DNA from: Mojavia pulchra JT2-VF2
GTDB taxonomy: Bacteria; Cyanobacteriota; Cyanobacteriia; Cyanobacteriales; Nostocaceae
DNA length: 64,000 nucleotides
Direction: 5' to 3'
NCBI GenBank assembly: GCA_019359325.1
Contig: JAHHHN010000010.1
Location: 1-64,000 of the forward strand
Both the position numbers and the translations under genes were made by a program. Position 1 is the stretch's first letter, and every line of letters begins with the position of its first letter. The notes under the pieces are model-generated. The model was not told the DNA's origin. It was given only the letters and a program-made list of their open reading frames with translations, and did not search any database. Of the stretch, positions 43,520 to 54,133 are shown piece by piece.

Positions 43520-45772
43520 CTAACCTCTGAGGAAAATGTATGCTCCCCAAGCTTGCGCTACAACTGCCAAAATAGTAGACCAAATTGGATGAGAGCTAGT
43601 AATGGTTTTACCATTCTGAGTTTGTAAAGTTTGGATGTCGATCCAGGGAGTTGCCCCCCGCCGGAACCAACCTGTGACAGTAACATGCCGACCAATTAAA
43701 TCTTGAGGATTAACTGATTGTCCCAGCCAGGGAATATGGTGCAATTTTACTAAGCCGATATTAGATTGTAGAATTAAGTCTTGTGAGAGGCTGTTGCTGA
43801 TACCCTGACGACCTAATAGCTTACCTGCAAGACAGACATTAATGCTATCGATGGGGATAGCAGATGGGTTGGCTAAGAGGTTGGGTAATCGCTCATTAGT
43901 TTGCACAGTTGCAGGTTGAATATCGGGAAAGAAAGAATTCATCCGGATCACGATACCGATACTAAAACCAATCAGTAGGCAACCCGTAACGAAGGACAAA
44001 TCTTCATATATCCACTTCAGGTTTAAAAGTCTGCTTGCGAATGCAATTTGCCAAATTAGCCAGATTAAACTCGCAAACAACAAACCTAAGGGAATGCCCA
44101 ACCAAGGAGCTATTTGTAAGAGAAATGTCTGATGCTTACCTGTTGAAGATTGTTCATTGACAAGATGTAGTTCAGGTTGCAAATGCCAGTGACGGGCTAT
44201 TTTACATAGGCGTTGGATGCGATCGCCAATTAAAGGATGAGTATTATTGATTGTGAACCAACGGCGGTAGGGATTGAAATTGTCCCACAGCAATAGAGAT
44301 TCAAAAGAAACATGACCAGCAATACTACCTAAAGAAATGCTTTGCTGATAGCTGACAGGCGCAAGCAGATTTAAGCTTTCTAATTGCCAACTGATGTGTT
44401 CTTGTTTTTGAATATCATGGGCAACACCAATGGCAATTTTGAGCAAGGCACGAGTTAGAGCATTGGGGTTACCAGTAATTTCAGCTGCTAGGCGATCGCT
44501 ATAATAAAGCCGTAACTTCGATAAACACAAAGCTGTTCCAGTCAGCAAACACCAAATTCCATAAGCGAAACTAGCCAAAATTGTAGCTGGCCAACGCCAA
44601 AATCCTTTTGAGATCCTGTCTCCCCACTCTGAAATTTGCTGATATAGCCTGTGAAAAATCATTGTCACCAGGATTACCAGAGACATGACTACAAAATCCC
44701 GATGAACAATATGTCCTAATTGCGTGGCATATATAATGGCAATTTCATCATCTGCCAGATGTTCTAATAAGCCCTGACTTACCACAATTCGCGCATTACG
44801 GGCTAGATTCCCGTAGGTCAGAGCAATTGGTGCAGCTATTGGCAAAATCCGCAGTTTAGGTAACTGCCAACCTCGCTGTTGGCAAGAACGTTGTATTACC
44901 CTGATTGCTTCACGGCTGTAGCCATTTAACACATCTTTGGAAAACTCTCGTTGACCATAAAATTTTGTCAGTAACCAATCCAGCAACCACGGTGACAATG
45001 CCATTGCAATAATCATTACCACGAGCAAAACCGGGCTAGGATCACGATATAAAAATTGCAATGGTTCTAAGTATGGAAGCTTGACTAAAATATAGTTAAT
45101 TAAGCCCATTGCTAATTTGAGCATTTCCCGCATCACCCAAAATAAGGCGATGAATGTTCCCGCTGACAATAGCCGTAAAGGTATTAAATTAAACTTATGC
45201 AGGGGTTGCCATACCTTAGCCCGTCCTGCGTGCCGCCAATAAATACTGACTGGTTTAGCTTGTGGGCGGTCTTCTGTAGAGCTAATGAAACTATTGGCTG
45301 AAAAAGTAGATGCCGTTTCTACATATCTATTTTTAAACTCACCTGCTGGTATGGACGAAGTACCAGAGCTTGTACCTTCGACCATTACATCTTTTGATTG
45401 CTGTTTTGATGAAGCAGTAGATTGTACACCATTTGAGCTGGAATTATCAAAAGCAACAAATCCAGTTGCAGAATTTTTTGATGATGTGTTTTTAGGTTTG
45501 TGGCGTTTTTTCAAGTGTTCAAGAGCGCGTTCTGCCCACTCTTTCACTTGTGGATTAGAACTCTCAAGGAGATTTTGACACAGGGCGATCGCTTTTGAAA
45601 GTCGGCCAATGCGTGCATAAGCCATCACTAAACCAACCTGAGCTTGTAAGCTAGCAGTTCCACTTTTCTGACTGCTAGCAATAGGCTCTAGTTGAGCGAT
45701 CGCTGCTTGGTAATTTCCCTGTTTGAGGGCGACTAAACCAGCCTCCAAAGACGATTCGGCGTGTGAAGGCAT
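43520..45772 (-). CDS. TPR and M48/HtpX-like membrane pseudo-peptidase
   Basis: A 750-residue membrane protein. An N-terminal TPR-like domain (about 1-95: LEAGLVALKQGNYQAAIAQL, VGLVMAYARIGRLSKAIALC) is followed by a Ser/Lys linker. Membrane helices come near 200-270, then an M48 (Ste24/HtpX) region at about 290-500, and finally two membrane helices and a beta-rich C-terminal domain. In active M48 enzymes the zinc site is HExxH plus a later Glu. Here the matching stretch reads IIYATQLGHIVHRD near residue 347, with Thr and Gln for His and Glu, and LYYSDRLAAE has Ser where the third ligand Glu is usual. Proteolysis is unlikely. It lies 88 bases after prfC on the same strand. Confidence 0.85.
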   Translation of the reverse strand: MPSHAESSLEAGLVALKQGNYQAAIAQLEPIASSQKSGTASLQAQVGLVMAYARIGRLSKAIALCQNLLESSNPQVKEWAERALEHLKKRHKPKNTSSKNSATGFVAFDNSSSNGVQSTASSKQQSKDVMVEGTSSGTSSIPAGEFKNRYVETASTFSANSFISSTEDRPQAKPVSIYWRHAGRAKVWQPLHKFNLIPLRLLSAGTFIALFWVMREMLKLAMGLINYILVKLPYLEPLQFLYRDPSPVLLVVMIIAMALSPWLLDWLLTKFYGQREFSKDVLNGYSREAIRVIQRSCQQRGWQLPKLRILPIAAPIALTYGNLARNARIVVSQGLLEHLADDEIAIIYATQLGHIVHRDFVVMSLVILVTMIFHRLYQQISEWGDRISKGFWRWPATILASFAYGIWCLLTGTALCLSKLRLYYSDRLAAEITGNPNALTRALLKIAIGVAHDIQKQEHISWQLESLNLLAPVSYQQSISLGSIAGHVSFESLLLWDNFNPYRRWFTINNTHPLIGDRIQRLCKIARHWHLQPELHLVNEQSSTGKHQTFLLQIAPWLGIPLGLLFASLIWLIWQIAFASRLLNLKWIYEDLSFVTGCLLIGFSIGIVIRMNSFFPDIQPATVQTNERLPNLLANPSAIPIDSINVCLAGKLLGRQGISNSLSQDLILQSNIGLVKLHHIPWLGQSVNPQDLIGRHVTVTGWFRRGATPWIDIQTLQTQNGKTITSSHPIWSTILAVVAQAWGAYIFLRG

Positions 45773-45860
45773 ATAAATCTAGCACTCCAATCTCTTAACT
45801 GATTCACGTTTGCGCGCAAGCGCTTGATTGAGATACCCTGAAAATCAACCGCGTCCTAAA

Positions 45861-47489
45861 TTATCCTTCCACTGGTTGTTGCAGGGAATATACTGGGGCG
45901 ATCGCGCTTAATTTCAATTCTGGATGATCTCCCTCTAACTGTTGGCAATTCCATTCATTGCGGAAAAGCAATACTGGGCGTCCCATATTATCTTTGACTG
46001 TGGTGGTGTTAAATAAACGTCCCACCTGATTCAAAGCTTCCCAACCGCCATCAACCCAACGGGCGACGCTATAAGGCAAGAGTTCAAGTATGGTTTCCAC
46101 GCCATACTCATTTTGTAGGCGAAACTGCACCACCTCGAACTGCAACTGACCCACCGCCGCCAGAATTGGATCGCGTTTGGCTTCATCAGTGGAGTACATA
46201 ATTTGTACTGCACCTTCTTCCCGCAGTTCTGAAATGCCCTTTTGGAATTGCTTAAACTTTGAGGGGTTGGGATTCCGAAGAGTAGCAAACAATTCTGGCG
46301 AAAAATAAGGAATTCCTTCATATTCCAGTTTTTGCCCAGTGTAAATTGTATCGCCTATAGCAAAAACTCCAGGATTGTTCAAACCGATCACATCGCCAGG
46401 ATAAGCGACATCAATCGATTCTCGCTCTTGAGCAAAGAGCTTTTGCGGACGAGACAGGCGGACAATTTTTCCGGTACGAGCATGATTGACTGTCATATCT
46501 TTTTCAAACTTACCAGTGCAGACCCGGATAAAAGCCACGCGATCGCGATGTTTTGGGTCCATGTTTGCCTGGAGTTTGAAAACAAACCCAGAAAACTCCG
46601 GGTAAGTCGGGGGAACTTCACCAACACTGCTGTTATGATTACCTGGTTTGAGAGCATAATCGAGGAAGTACTTCAGGAATAGCTCAACGCCAAAGTTGGT
46701 CATAGCGCTACCGAAGAACACTGGCGTCATTTTTCCTTGATGTACTAACTGCAAATCTAGTTCCGGGCCTACACCTTCTAATAGTTCTAAATCGGTTTTT
46801 AGTTGGTAGTAGAGATCCTGTTCTAGCAGTTCCTCAATTCTGGCATCACCTAAATTGACTATCGTGTCTCTGGCTTCCTTGCTACCGTGGGCGCTACGTT
46901 CAAACAGGTGAATTTGTTGTTTGTCGCGGTCAAATACACCTTTAAAGCGATCGCCCATCCCAATCGGCCAATTTACGGCATAGGTCTGCAATCCCAATTC
47001 TTGCTCAATTTCGTCCAACAACTCTAAAGGTTCCCTTCCCGGACGGTCGAGTTTGTTAACAAATGTGAAAATTGGAATTCCCCGTAGCTTACAAACTTCA
47101 AATAACTTCCTTGTTTGAGGCTCCAAGCCTTTTGCCGCATCAATTAGCATCACAGCGTTATCTGCTGCGGCGAGAGTACGATAAGTATCTTCACTAAAAT
47201 CTTGGTGTCCTGGCGTATCTAACAAATTTATTTGACAGCCACGGTATTCAAATTGCAAGACTGTAGATGTAATAGAAATACCTCTTTGTTGTTCCATTGC
47301 CATCCAGTCGGAGGTCGCCTTACGCTGCGCCCGTCGTGCCTTTACTGCCCCAGCTTCGTGAATTGCCCCTCCGTATAAAAGTAGCTTTTCTGTTAGTGTC
47401 GTTTTACCAGCATCGGGGTGAGAAATAATTGCAAAATTGCGGCGAAGTTCAACTGCTTTATGAAGATCTGACTCAAGTTCAATTGACAT
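45861..47489 (-). CDS. prfC: Peptide chain release factor 3
   Basis: A 542-residue translational GTPase that removes RF1/RF2 from the ribosome after termination. It has the RF3-type P-loop [14 protein letters not shown], the switch region [30 protein letters not shown] and the [16 protein letters not shown] base-recognition motif. The C-terminal domains III-V are full length. The start is ATG at 47489; no strong Shine-Dalgarno is seen. The M48-like gene follows 88 bases downstream and may be read through. The upstream spacer of about 790 bases has no other gene. Confidence 0.97.
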   Translation of the reverse strand: MSIELESDLHKAVELRRNFAIISHPDAGKTTLTEKLLLYGGAIHEAGAVKARRAQRKATSDWMAMEQQRGISITSTVLQFEYRGCQINLLDTPGHQDFSEDTYRTLAAADNAVMLIDAAKGLEPQTRKLFEVCKLRGIPIFTFVNKLDRPGREPLELLDEIEQELGLQTYAVNWPIGMGDRFKGVFDRDKQQIHLFERSAHGSKEARDTIVNLGDARIEELLEQDLYYQLKTDLELLEGVGPELDLQLVHQGKMTPVFFGSAMTNFGVELFLKYFLDYALKPGNHNSSVGEVPPTYPEFSGFVFKLQANMDPKHRDRVAFIRVCTGKFEKDMTVNHARTGKIVRLSRPQKLFAQERESIDVAYPGDVIGLNNPGVFAIGDTIYTGQKLEYEGIPYFSPELFATLRNPNPSKFKQFQKGISELREEGAVQIMYSTDEAKRDPILAAVGQLQFEVVQFRLQNEYGVETILELLPYSVARWVDGGWEALNQVGRLFNTTTVKDNMGRPVLLFRNEWNCQQLEGDHPELKLSAIAPVYSLQQPVEG

Positions 47490-48140
47490 AAGTGTATTTG
47501 TTTGCTTGTTAATTAAGTTAACTTAATTTTTTCCTACTTTAGCGAGTCTTTTAATCTTAAGACAACGATGGACATGATAGAGTCGTAATATCACTAAGCT
47601 ACGTCAAAGTAATGGCAAGCAGGAATGCAGGGCACAGACAAGCCAATACTTTTATCTGCTTTATCGCATCAAGCCATTTTTATTAACTTTAAGCTTGTGT
47701 CTCTAGACTTACCTATTACCCTATATTTTGTAATTAATGAATTTTTAGCACAAAAAAAGCCAAAAATATTAATTACTACTTTAATCTATGGCTTGATAAA
47801 TTAATTGTTAAAGCATTGCTTAGGCTAGCTGTGGGTTTGCTATTTACAACTAGCTAAGATAGAGATTTACCCCTGTGGAGACTAATTATTTGACCAATAG
47901 CTCAGTTAGTTAGCAACCTAAATAAATTATTGTGTTATCTCTTAATTTACCAAATCTTTTAGTACAAATGATAGTAATTGATAAGTCAAAATGAGTTAGG
48001 AAAACTTAAGAAGTGATTAGTTAAGAAACATCCTCTACCCTTTACTTATTAGCTAACTTACTGAATAAGTTATAAAATTTTTTAATATAGTTTTTTTGCC
48101 GTTTGTTAAAGAGATGTCAGGCAAGCTGTAAAATACAAAA
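47490..48140. other. Spacer upstream of prfC and hemB, no gene seen
   Basis: An A+T-rich divergent region. A stretch near 47888 (AATAGCTCAGTTAGTTAGCA) imitates a tRNA D-arm, but no acceptor, anticodon or T-arm accompanies it. Confidence 0.45.
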
Positions 48141-48225
48141 TTGCCCTACAGCTTCATCAACAGTAGGGCAAAGGACAGTTAAGCACTGTTGGTAGTCTGT
48201 CCTACCAGAGCAAGGTTTTACCTTA
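48141..48225 (+). promoter_or_regulatory. Structured hemB leader
   Basis: A 9-bp hairpin (TTGCCCTAC at 48141, GTAGGGCAA at 48163) is followed at once by AGGACAG/CTGTCCT (48172-48203). An overlapping TGGTAG/CTACCA pair (48190-48207) could form instead. AAGGT/ACCTT makes a further small hairpin. The ladder ends about 55 bases before the hemB start and may be a 5' leader or the end of another transcript. Confidence 0.45.
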
Positions 48226-48279
48226 CTGTTGTGACGCTTTGTGTTGTGTCCATTGTGTTGTAATTCTTTATAAAAGTTT

Positions 48280-49260
48280 ATGTTTCCAACTCATCGCCCC
48301 CGCCGTCTGCGAACCCATCCCCAACTGCGCCGGATGGTGCGTGAAACTGTTTTATCAACGAATGATTTGATTTACCCTCTGTTTGCGGTACCAGGCGAGG
48401 GAATTGCTAATGAAGTAAAATCTATGCCCGGAGTTTACCAACTTTCGGTAGACAAAATTGTTGAAGAGGCAAAAGAAGTTTACGATTTAGGAATTCCCGC
48501 GATCATTCTGTTTGGTATCCCCGCAGATAAAGATGTAGATGCCACTGGTGCTTGGCATGATTGCGGTATTGTGCAAAAAGCAGCAACTGCGGTGAAGGAA
48601 GCATTACCAGATTTGATTGTAATCGCTGATACTTGTTTGTGTGAGTACACAAGTCATGGACACTGCGGTTATTTACAAGTCGGGGATTTAACAGGACGGG
48701 TTTTAAATGACCCAACTCTAGAATTACTCAAAAAAACGGCAGTATCACAAGCCAAAGCTGGTGCTGATATCATTGCACCTTCGGGGATGATGGATGGCTT
48801 TGTGCAGGCAATTCGTGCAGGGTTGGATGAAGCGGGATTCCAAGATACACCGATTTTGTCTTATGCTGCTAAGTATGCTTCAGCCTATTATGGCCCATTT
48901 CGAGATGCAGCAGACTCAACACCGCAATTTGGCGATCGCCGAACTTACCAAATGGATCCAGGTAACGCTCGTGAAGCGATTAAAGAAATAGAACTCGATA
49001 TCGCTGAAGGTGCTGATATGCTCATGGTGAAGCCAGCCTTGGCATACATGGACATTATCTGGCGTGTCAAAGAAGCTAGTAACCTCCCCGTGGCTGCTTA
49101 CAATGTTTCTGGTGAGTATTCTATGGTGAAAGCTGCTGCCCTCAACGGCTGGATTGATGAAGAGCGTGTAGTCATGGAAACTCTAACTGGCTTTAAGCGT
49201 GCGGGTGCGGACTTGATTTTGACCTACCATGCCAAAGACGCGGCACGTTGGTTACGATAA
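48280..49260 (+). CDS. hemB: Delta-aminolevulinic acid dehydratase (porphobilinogen synthase)
   Basis: A 326-residue enzyme that joins two 5-aminolevulinate molecules into porphobilinogen for chlorophyll, heme, phycobilin and B12. The Schiff-base lysines are in [14 protein letters not shown] and [12 protein letters not shown]. The metal-site cysteines are in [15 protein letters not shown], so the zinc-type site is kept. The length is full, and the first residues [10 protein letters not shown] are typical of cyanobacterial HemB. A structured leader precedes it. The downstream gene is convergent. Confidence 0.98.
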   Translation: MFPTHRPRRLRTHPQLRRMVRETVLSTNDLIYPLFAVPGEGIANEVKSMPGVYQLSVDKIVEEAKEVYDLGIPAIILFGIPADKDVDATGAWHDCGIVQKAATAVKEALPDLIVIADTCLCEYTSHGHCGYLQVGDLTGRVLNDPTLELLKKTAVSQAKAGADIIAPSGMMDGFVQAIRAGLDEAGFQDTPILSYAAKYASAYYGPFRDAADSTPQFGDRRTYQMDPGNAREAIKEIELDIAEGADMLMVKPALAYMDIIWRVKEASNLPVAAYNVSGEYSMVKAAALNGWIDEERVVMETLTGFKRAGADLILTYHAKDAARWLR

Positions 49261-49381
49261 GCTACAAAATTAACGAGTGATTATTTACCAAAAAATCTCA
49301 CGCACAGGTGCAAAGGCGCAAACTTAATTTTAGTGTCTTGGTGTCTGAGCGTGAGATTATTGTTTGAGTAAATATCAATTT

Positions 49382-50290
49382 TCACTTACTACTTATCAGC
49401 TTAATCTTGTCGAGAACACGTTGAGAATCGCTGATTTTTCCTTGTTTTCGATAGAGTTTAGCTGCCTGCTGTAAATCGGCAATTGCGCCTCGCTTATCTC
49501 CCAAATCTGCACGGGTTATCCCTCGGTAGTAATAGGCTTTGGTATCTTGAGGATTAATTCGCATGATTTGACTATAATCCTCGATCGCCCCTTTCAAATC
49601 TCCCAACTTGGTACGGGTAGCACCTCGATTGTAATAAGCAATAACATCATTAGGATTAAGGCGTAAGATTTGACTATAATCCTCAACTGCGCCTTTCAAA
49701 TCTCCCAACTTGGTACGGGCAGCACCGCGGTTTTGATAAGCCGTAATATCATGAGGCTTCAGACGTATAATCTGGCTGTAATCCTCAATTGCCCCTTTTA
49801 CGTCTCCTGCCTTGAGATGAGCTGATCCGCGACTGTAGTAGCTCATAAAATCGTTAGGATCATTACGTATAGATTGGTTGAAATCTTCAATTGCTCCTTT
49901 AAAATCTCCCAATCTGATACGGGCATGACCTCGATTGTAGTAGGCTGGGCTAGAGTTAGGAGCAATACGTATAGATTGGTTGAAATCTTCAATTGCTCCT
50001 TTAAAATCCCCTAACTGTGTACGCACACCACCACGGTTATTGTAAACATTAGCATTGTTAGGATTAATACGCAAAGATTGAGTGTAATCTTCAATTGCTC
50101 CTTTGAGGTCTCCAAACATTAGACGGTCATTACCTCTACTGCTGTAAGTGTTAGCATCATTGGGGTTAACTTGTACTAAAAGTGATGTTAATTGTCCAGT
50201 ATTTGACCAATTTTGGGCATCAGCTTTGGTAGCAGACATCATTGTTCCTATAACCAAAGTTCCCAGGATAAATATAAATTTATTCATCAA
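49382..50290 (-). CDS. Secreted TPR protein, seven repeats
   Basis: A 302-residue protein with a signal peptide (KFIFILGTLVIGTMMSATKA, cleavage near ADA) and seven 34-residue TPR units filling the rest. Each has the pattern P-N-[DN]-x(3)-Y-x-NRG-x(2)-R-x(2)-LGD-x-KGAIEDYxQ-x(2)-RxN. The units are so alike that the gene carries 102-bp DNA repeats, so unequal crossing-over could change the copy number. It should act as a periplasmic protein-binding scaffold. No partner is indicated by neighbours. A start one codon later is equally possible. Confidence 0.88.
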   Translation of the reverse strand: MMNKFIFILGTLVIGTMMSATKADAQNWSNTGQLTSLLVQVNPNDANTYSSRGNDRLMFGDLKGAIEDYTQSLRINPNNANVYNNRGGVRTQLGDFKGAIEDFNQSIRIAPNSSPAYYNRGHARIRLGDFKGAIEDFNQSIRNDPNDFMSYYSRGSAHLKAGDVKGAIEDYSQIIRLKPHDITAYQNRGAARTKLGDLKGAVEDYSQILRLNPNDVIAYYNRGATRTKLGDLKGAIEDYSQIMRINPQDTKAYYYRGITRADLGDKRGAIADLQQAAKLYRKQGKISDSQRVLDKIKLISSK

Positions 50291-50809
50291 AATAATTCCC
50301 TGAATAATTAAAGGTAAACAGTGGTAAATTAGACATACGAACTAATAGAAGCTTAATTGAGACATAATGATACACAGATTAATCAACTTAATAAGATTAA
50401 TTAATCTATATATCTGCTTCTATGAAAAATTAATAATTTTTCGTACAATTCTGGTTAATAAGTAACTACTTAACTTAAACAATTTATTCCAGAAAACACC
50501 GAAAAAAATTACAATGATTTCTTATAGTAAAAATGTCACAAAAAATTTTTCTTGAATAAGCTAATGTGCTAGAGTATTTACATAGGTAAAGGCTGAAATA
50601 AGTAATAATTCAGCATAAGTAGACACATAAATATCGAATTTTAATAGTAGATTGTTTACGAAATAATACAGAAATAAAAAGTTCCCTCGTTTGCCAGAGG
50701 TGGCGGCGATCGCTTATAAAAGAAGATAGATAATAAATTTTTTCAATTGGCTGTTTATGTCAATTGATTTAATAAACGAATTCTAAACTTTTCTAGGGGA
50801 GCATGGAAT
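50291..50809. other. Spacer, no gene seen
   Basis: About 520 bases of A+T-rich divergent promoter region between the TPR gene and the XRE-type gene. Nothing else is recognised. Confidence 0.45.
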
Positions 50810-51100
50810 ATGGATATGCAAGTCCTGAGAGAGCGTGCGGGACTTAGCCGTGCAGAGGTTGCCTTCAGGCTTGCAATCAGTGAAACCAGTGTTCGCAACT
50901 GGGAAGCGGGGCGTACTGAACCCACAATGACACCAAAAAAATATTTAGATGCTTTGCGTCTGTTCAAATGTACACCTGAAGAATTGGCAGCAGCAAGCGA
51001 AAAGTCAATTAATCAGCGGCATAAACGCAAGCCAGGAAGACCCAAACGCTTTCCAGACAATCCAGTAACTCAGGTAGCTGATTCGCCAGTTTGTAGCTGA
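50810..51100 (+). CDS. XRE-family HTH regulator with AT-hook-like tail
   Basis: A 96-residue protein. Residues 3-60 are a Cro/C1-type helix-turn-helix (LRERAGLSRAEVAFRLAISE, TSVRNWEAGRTEPTMTP). The C-terminal part has a basic GRP motif (KRKPGRPKRFP) like an AT-hook, then a short acidic tail. It should bind DNA as a small regulator. No toxin-like partner is adjacent, so a toxin-antitoxin role is not supported. The next gene is pdhB, 404 bases downstream. I recall close relatives across cyanobacteria but not their targets. Confidence 0.88.
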   Translation: MDMQVLRERAGLSRAEVAFRLAISETSVRNWEAGRTEPTMTPKKYLDALRLFKCTPEELAAASEKSINQRHKRKPGRPKRFPDNPVTQVADSPVCS

Positions 51101-51504
51101 TGAAATGTTAGATCAGGTTGGGGTTGCCTTTTATTGTGCGTCTGATGCATCAAGACTTGTAAAATCGATAAAATGATAGATTGCCCTTGAAAGTTACCGC
51201 AGTAGCAGCGCTTGACTCCGAGGAATGTCAATCTCTGTAATTACTTTTTGCGATTTGATGCATAAAGAAGCAATCAGGTTACCTTATTTACTTAAATGGC
51301 TTTTCCATAATCGGTCTGTAATTTTCAGTCTTTGCCGATTTAGTACTCAGCCTTTGCGTGGATGGCAATCAATGAAATATTAACAACAGATGTGGAAAGC
51401 AGGATTTTAAAAGCAACTCAATCTCCAACTAGTGCGATCGCTCACGGTATTTGCTGCGGCGGCGCGATAAGATTCTAAAACAATAAATTGTACTAAAGGT
51501 CTAA
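51101..51504. other. Spacer upstream of pdhB, no gene seen
   Basis: About 400 bases. It contains a HIP1 octamer (51435) and no supported gene. Confidence 0.45.
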
Positions 51505-52488
51505 ATGGCAGAAACTCTTTTCTTCAACGCCCTCCGTGAAGCCATTGATGAAGAAATGGCGCGTGATCCCAGTGTATTCGTTCTTGGTGAAGACGTAGGA
51601 CACTATGGTGGTTCCTACAAAGTGACCAAAGACCTTTACAAAAAGTATGGCGATCTCCGAGTTCTCGACACCCCCATCGCTGAAAATAGCTTTACTGGTC
51701 TAGCAGTGGGAGCAGCGATGACGGGTTTACGTCCGATTATTGAAGGCATGAACATGGGCTTTTTGCTGCTTGCCTTTAACCAAATATCGAACAACGCGGG
51801 GATGCTACGCTATACTTCCGGCGGTAATTTTAAAATTCCTATGGTAATTCGGGGCCCTGGTGGTGTAGGCAGACAGCTAGGGGCAGAACATTCTCAGCGG
51901 CTAGAAACATACTTCCAAGCTGTTCCTGGTTTAAAAATTGTTGCCTGCTCCACACCCAGAAATGCTAAAGGACTGCTAAAGTCTGCTATCCGCGATGATA
52001 ACCCAGTGCTGTTTTTTGAACACGTACTGCTTTACAACTTGAAAGAAGACCTACCAGAAGAAGAGTATTTACTGCCTTTGGATAAAGCAGAAGTAGTACG
52101 TCGTGGTAAAGATGTGACAATCCTTACTTACTCACGGATGCGCCATCATGTGCTACAAGCTGTGAAAACTTTAGAAAAACAAGGTTACGATCCAGAAGTA
52201 ATTGACCTGATATCGCTCAAGCCATTAGACTTTGATACTATTGGGGCCTCCATCCGCAAGACCCATCGCGTGATTGTGGTGGAAGAAGCTATGCGAACTG
52301 CTGGTATTGGAGCAGAAGTTATCGCCTCAATTAACGATCGCTTGTTTGATGAATTGGATGCACCAGTACTGCGGCTTTCGTCCCAAGATATTCCGACACC
52401 TTACAACGGTAATCTAGAGCGACTAACAATTGTTCAACCAGAGCAAATAGTAGAAGCTGTGGAAAAAATGGTGGCTTTGCGAGTTTAA
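51505..52488 (+). CDS. pdhB: Pyruvate dehydrogenase E1 component, beta subunit
   Basis: A 327-residue subunit of the thiamine-diphosphate-dependent E1 enzyme, which decarboxylates pyruvate to feed acetyl-CoA. Typical stretches are [58 protein letters not shown] and the C-terminal [20 protein letters not shown]. The start is an ATG. The alpha, E2 and E3 genes are not adjacent, as is common in cyanobacteria. secD follows after a 226-base repeat-bearing spacer. Confidence 0.97.
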   Translation: MAETLFFNALREAIDEEMARDPSVFVLGEDVGHYGGSYKVTKDLYKKYGDLRVLDTPIAENSFTGLAVGAAMTGLRPIIEGMNMGFLLLAFNQISNNAGMLRYTSGGNFKIPMVIRGPGGVGRQLGAEHSQRLETYFQAVPGLKIVACSTPRNAKGLLKSAIRDDNPVLFFEHVLLYNLKEDLPEEEYLLPLDKAEVVRRGKDVTILTYSRMRHHVLQAVKTLEKQGYDPEVIDLISLKPLDFDTIGASIRKTHRVIVVEEAMRTAGIGAEVIASINDRLFDELDAPVLRLSSQDIPTPYNGNLERLTIVQPEQIVEAVEKMVALRV

Positions 52489-52714
52489 GTTAAGGGATTG
52501 GGGACTGGGAAAAAGCAGGAGAGCAGCTTGTGCAGGGGAGACAAGGGGACAAGGGGAAAGAACCATGATTAACTCTTGCTTGTTGTCCCCCCATCCCCCA
52601 TGCCCAATGCCCCATGCCACATTACTAGTAACACTCCTCACTGAGAACTGATACTCATAACTCTATAAAAGAGCGCTATTATAGCCTTTGTCGGTTGCGA
52701 GTTATGGTTATGGT
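52489..52714. repeat. STRR-type repeats between pdhB and secD
   Basis: GGGGACTGGG and GGGGACAAGGGGA units (52500-52556) and CCCCATGCCC/CCCAATGCC units (52585-52618) fill most of the spacer. No gene is present. Confidence 0.7.
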
Positions 52715-54133
52715 ATGCAGAAACAGCGATCGCTATTAGCGTTGATTTTAGTATTGATCATCGCCGCCATTACGGTGATTTTTACAATTCCTATACCCCT
52801 TGGGCTAGACTTACGAGGAGGTTCACAGCTTACAATTCAGGTGAAAACAACACCGGAAATTAAGCAAATCACCGAACGCGAATTGGTAGCTGTGCAAAGA
52901 GTCGTTGAAGGCCGGATTAACGGTCTTGGCGTTTCTGAGCCAGTGATTCAAATAGTGCCTAACACAGACAAAATTTTAGTGCAGCTACCTGGTGTCAACG
53001 ATCCAGAGCAAGCAGAACGTGTGTTAGGGGGTACGGCGCAATTAGAATTCCGTTCACAAAAACCTGGTACAGAAACTCAGCTGTTTGCTTTCCAAGCTTC
53101 AAGAGCCGAACTGAAAGCCAAGCAACAAGAGTTAAGAAAGACTAAGGATACTGCGGCAATTGCGAAAAATCGAGAAGAGTTGCAAAAGAATAACGAAGCG
53201 ATCGCGGAATTATTTGAAAGCACAAACCCGCCACTGACAGGTCAATTTCTCCAAGATGCCTACGGCGAACCCACTCAAAGCGGCAATAATTGGAACGTTG
53301 CCATTCGCTTTAATCAAAAGGGTGGCGAACTTTTTGCTAATCTCACTAAAAACCTTGCCGGTACCGGGCGCAGCATTGGTGTTTTTCTAGACAATGAACT
53401 CATTAGCGCTCCCAGCGTACCCCCAGAATTTGCTGCAACTGGGATTACTGGCGGTGCTGCGGTGATTACAGGTAGGTTTACAGCCCAACAAGCTAATGAC
53501 TTAGGTGTGCAGCTACGTGGTGGGGCATTACCCGTACCAGTAGAAATCGCCGAAATTCGCACCGTTGGGGCAACTTTGGGTAAAGACAGCATTCAAAGCA
53601 GTATCTACGCTGGGCTTGGTGGTCTAATTTTAGTATTAATCTTTATGGTGGCTTATTATCGACTACCAGGCTTAATTGCCGATCTAGCGTTAATAATCTA
53701 CGCTTTGCTGACCTGGGCTAGCTTTGCTTTGTTAGGTGTAACGCTTACCCTACCAGGAATTGCCGGGTTTATCCTCAGTATTGGCATGGCAGTGGATGCA
53801 AATGTGCTGATTTTTGAACGCACACGGGAGGAATTGCAAGCGGGCAAAACCCTGTATCGTTCTGTAGAATCTGGCTTTTACCGCGCCTTTTCCAGTATTC
53901 TAGATGGCAACGTCACCACAGTGATTGCCTGTATCGCATTATTTTGGCTGGGATCTGGTTTGGTGAAAGGCTTTGCCCTTACTTTGGGTTTGGGGGTAGC
54001 TATGAGTATGTTTACTGCCCTTACCTGTAGCCGCACCTTCATGTTTTTGGCAATTACAATTTCTTCACTACGGAAACCAGAACTTTTCTGTCCGAACCTG
54101 CCAGCATCAAATAAGGCAGAGGTGGCTCGATGA
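52715..54133 (+). CDS. secD: Protein translocase subunit SecD
   Basis: A 472-residue membrane subunit of the SecDF motor that aids late steps of protein export. The first membrane helix is at the N-terminus ([20 protein letters not shown]), then the periplasmic P1 domain ([15 protein letters not shown]). Five C-terminal helices carry the RND-like motifs [22 protein letters not shown] and [24 protein letters not shown]. An ATG at 52715 is preferred to a TTG nine codons earlier. The stop overlaps the secF start by 4 bases (ATGA), so the two are translationally coupled. Confidence 0.96.
   Translation: MQKQRSLLALILVLIIAAITVIFTIPIPLGLDLRGGSQLTIQVKTTPEIKQITERELVAVQRVVEGRINGLGVSEPVIQIVPNTDKILVQLPGVNDPEQAERVLGGTAQLEFRSQKPGTETQLFAFQASRAELKAKQQELRKTKDTAAIAKNREELQKNNEAIAELFESTNPPLTGQFLQDAYGEPTQSGNNWNVAIRFNQKGGELFANLTKNLAGTGRSIGVFLDNELISAPSVPPEFAATGITGGAAVITGRFTAQQANDLGVQLRGGALPVPVEIAEIRTVGATLGKDSIQSSIYAGLGGLILVLIFMVAYYRLPGLIADLALIIYALLTWASFALLGVTLTLPGIAGFILSIGMAVDANVLIFERTREELQAGKTLYRSVESGFYRAFSSILDGNVTTVIACIALFWLGSGLVKGFALTLGLGVAMSMFTALTCSRTFMFLAITISSLRKPELFCPNLPASNKAEVAR

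Noticed and set aside
47885-47925. tRNA-like segment AATAGCTCAGTTAGTTAGCA
   Set aside because: Only a D-arm resemblance. No acceptor stem, anticodon arm or T-arm can be built around it.
50810-51100. Toxin-antitoxin reading of the XRE-type gene
   Set aside because: No small toxin-like gene is adjacent on either side. The neighbours are a TPR gene and pdhB.
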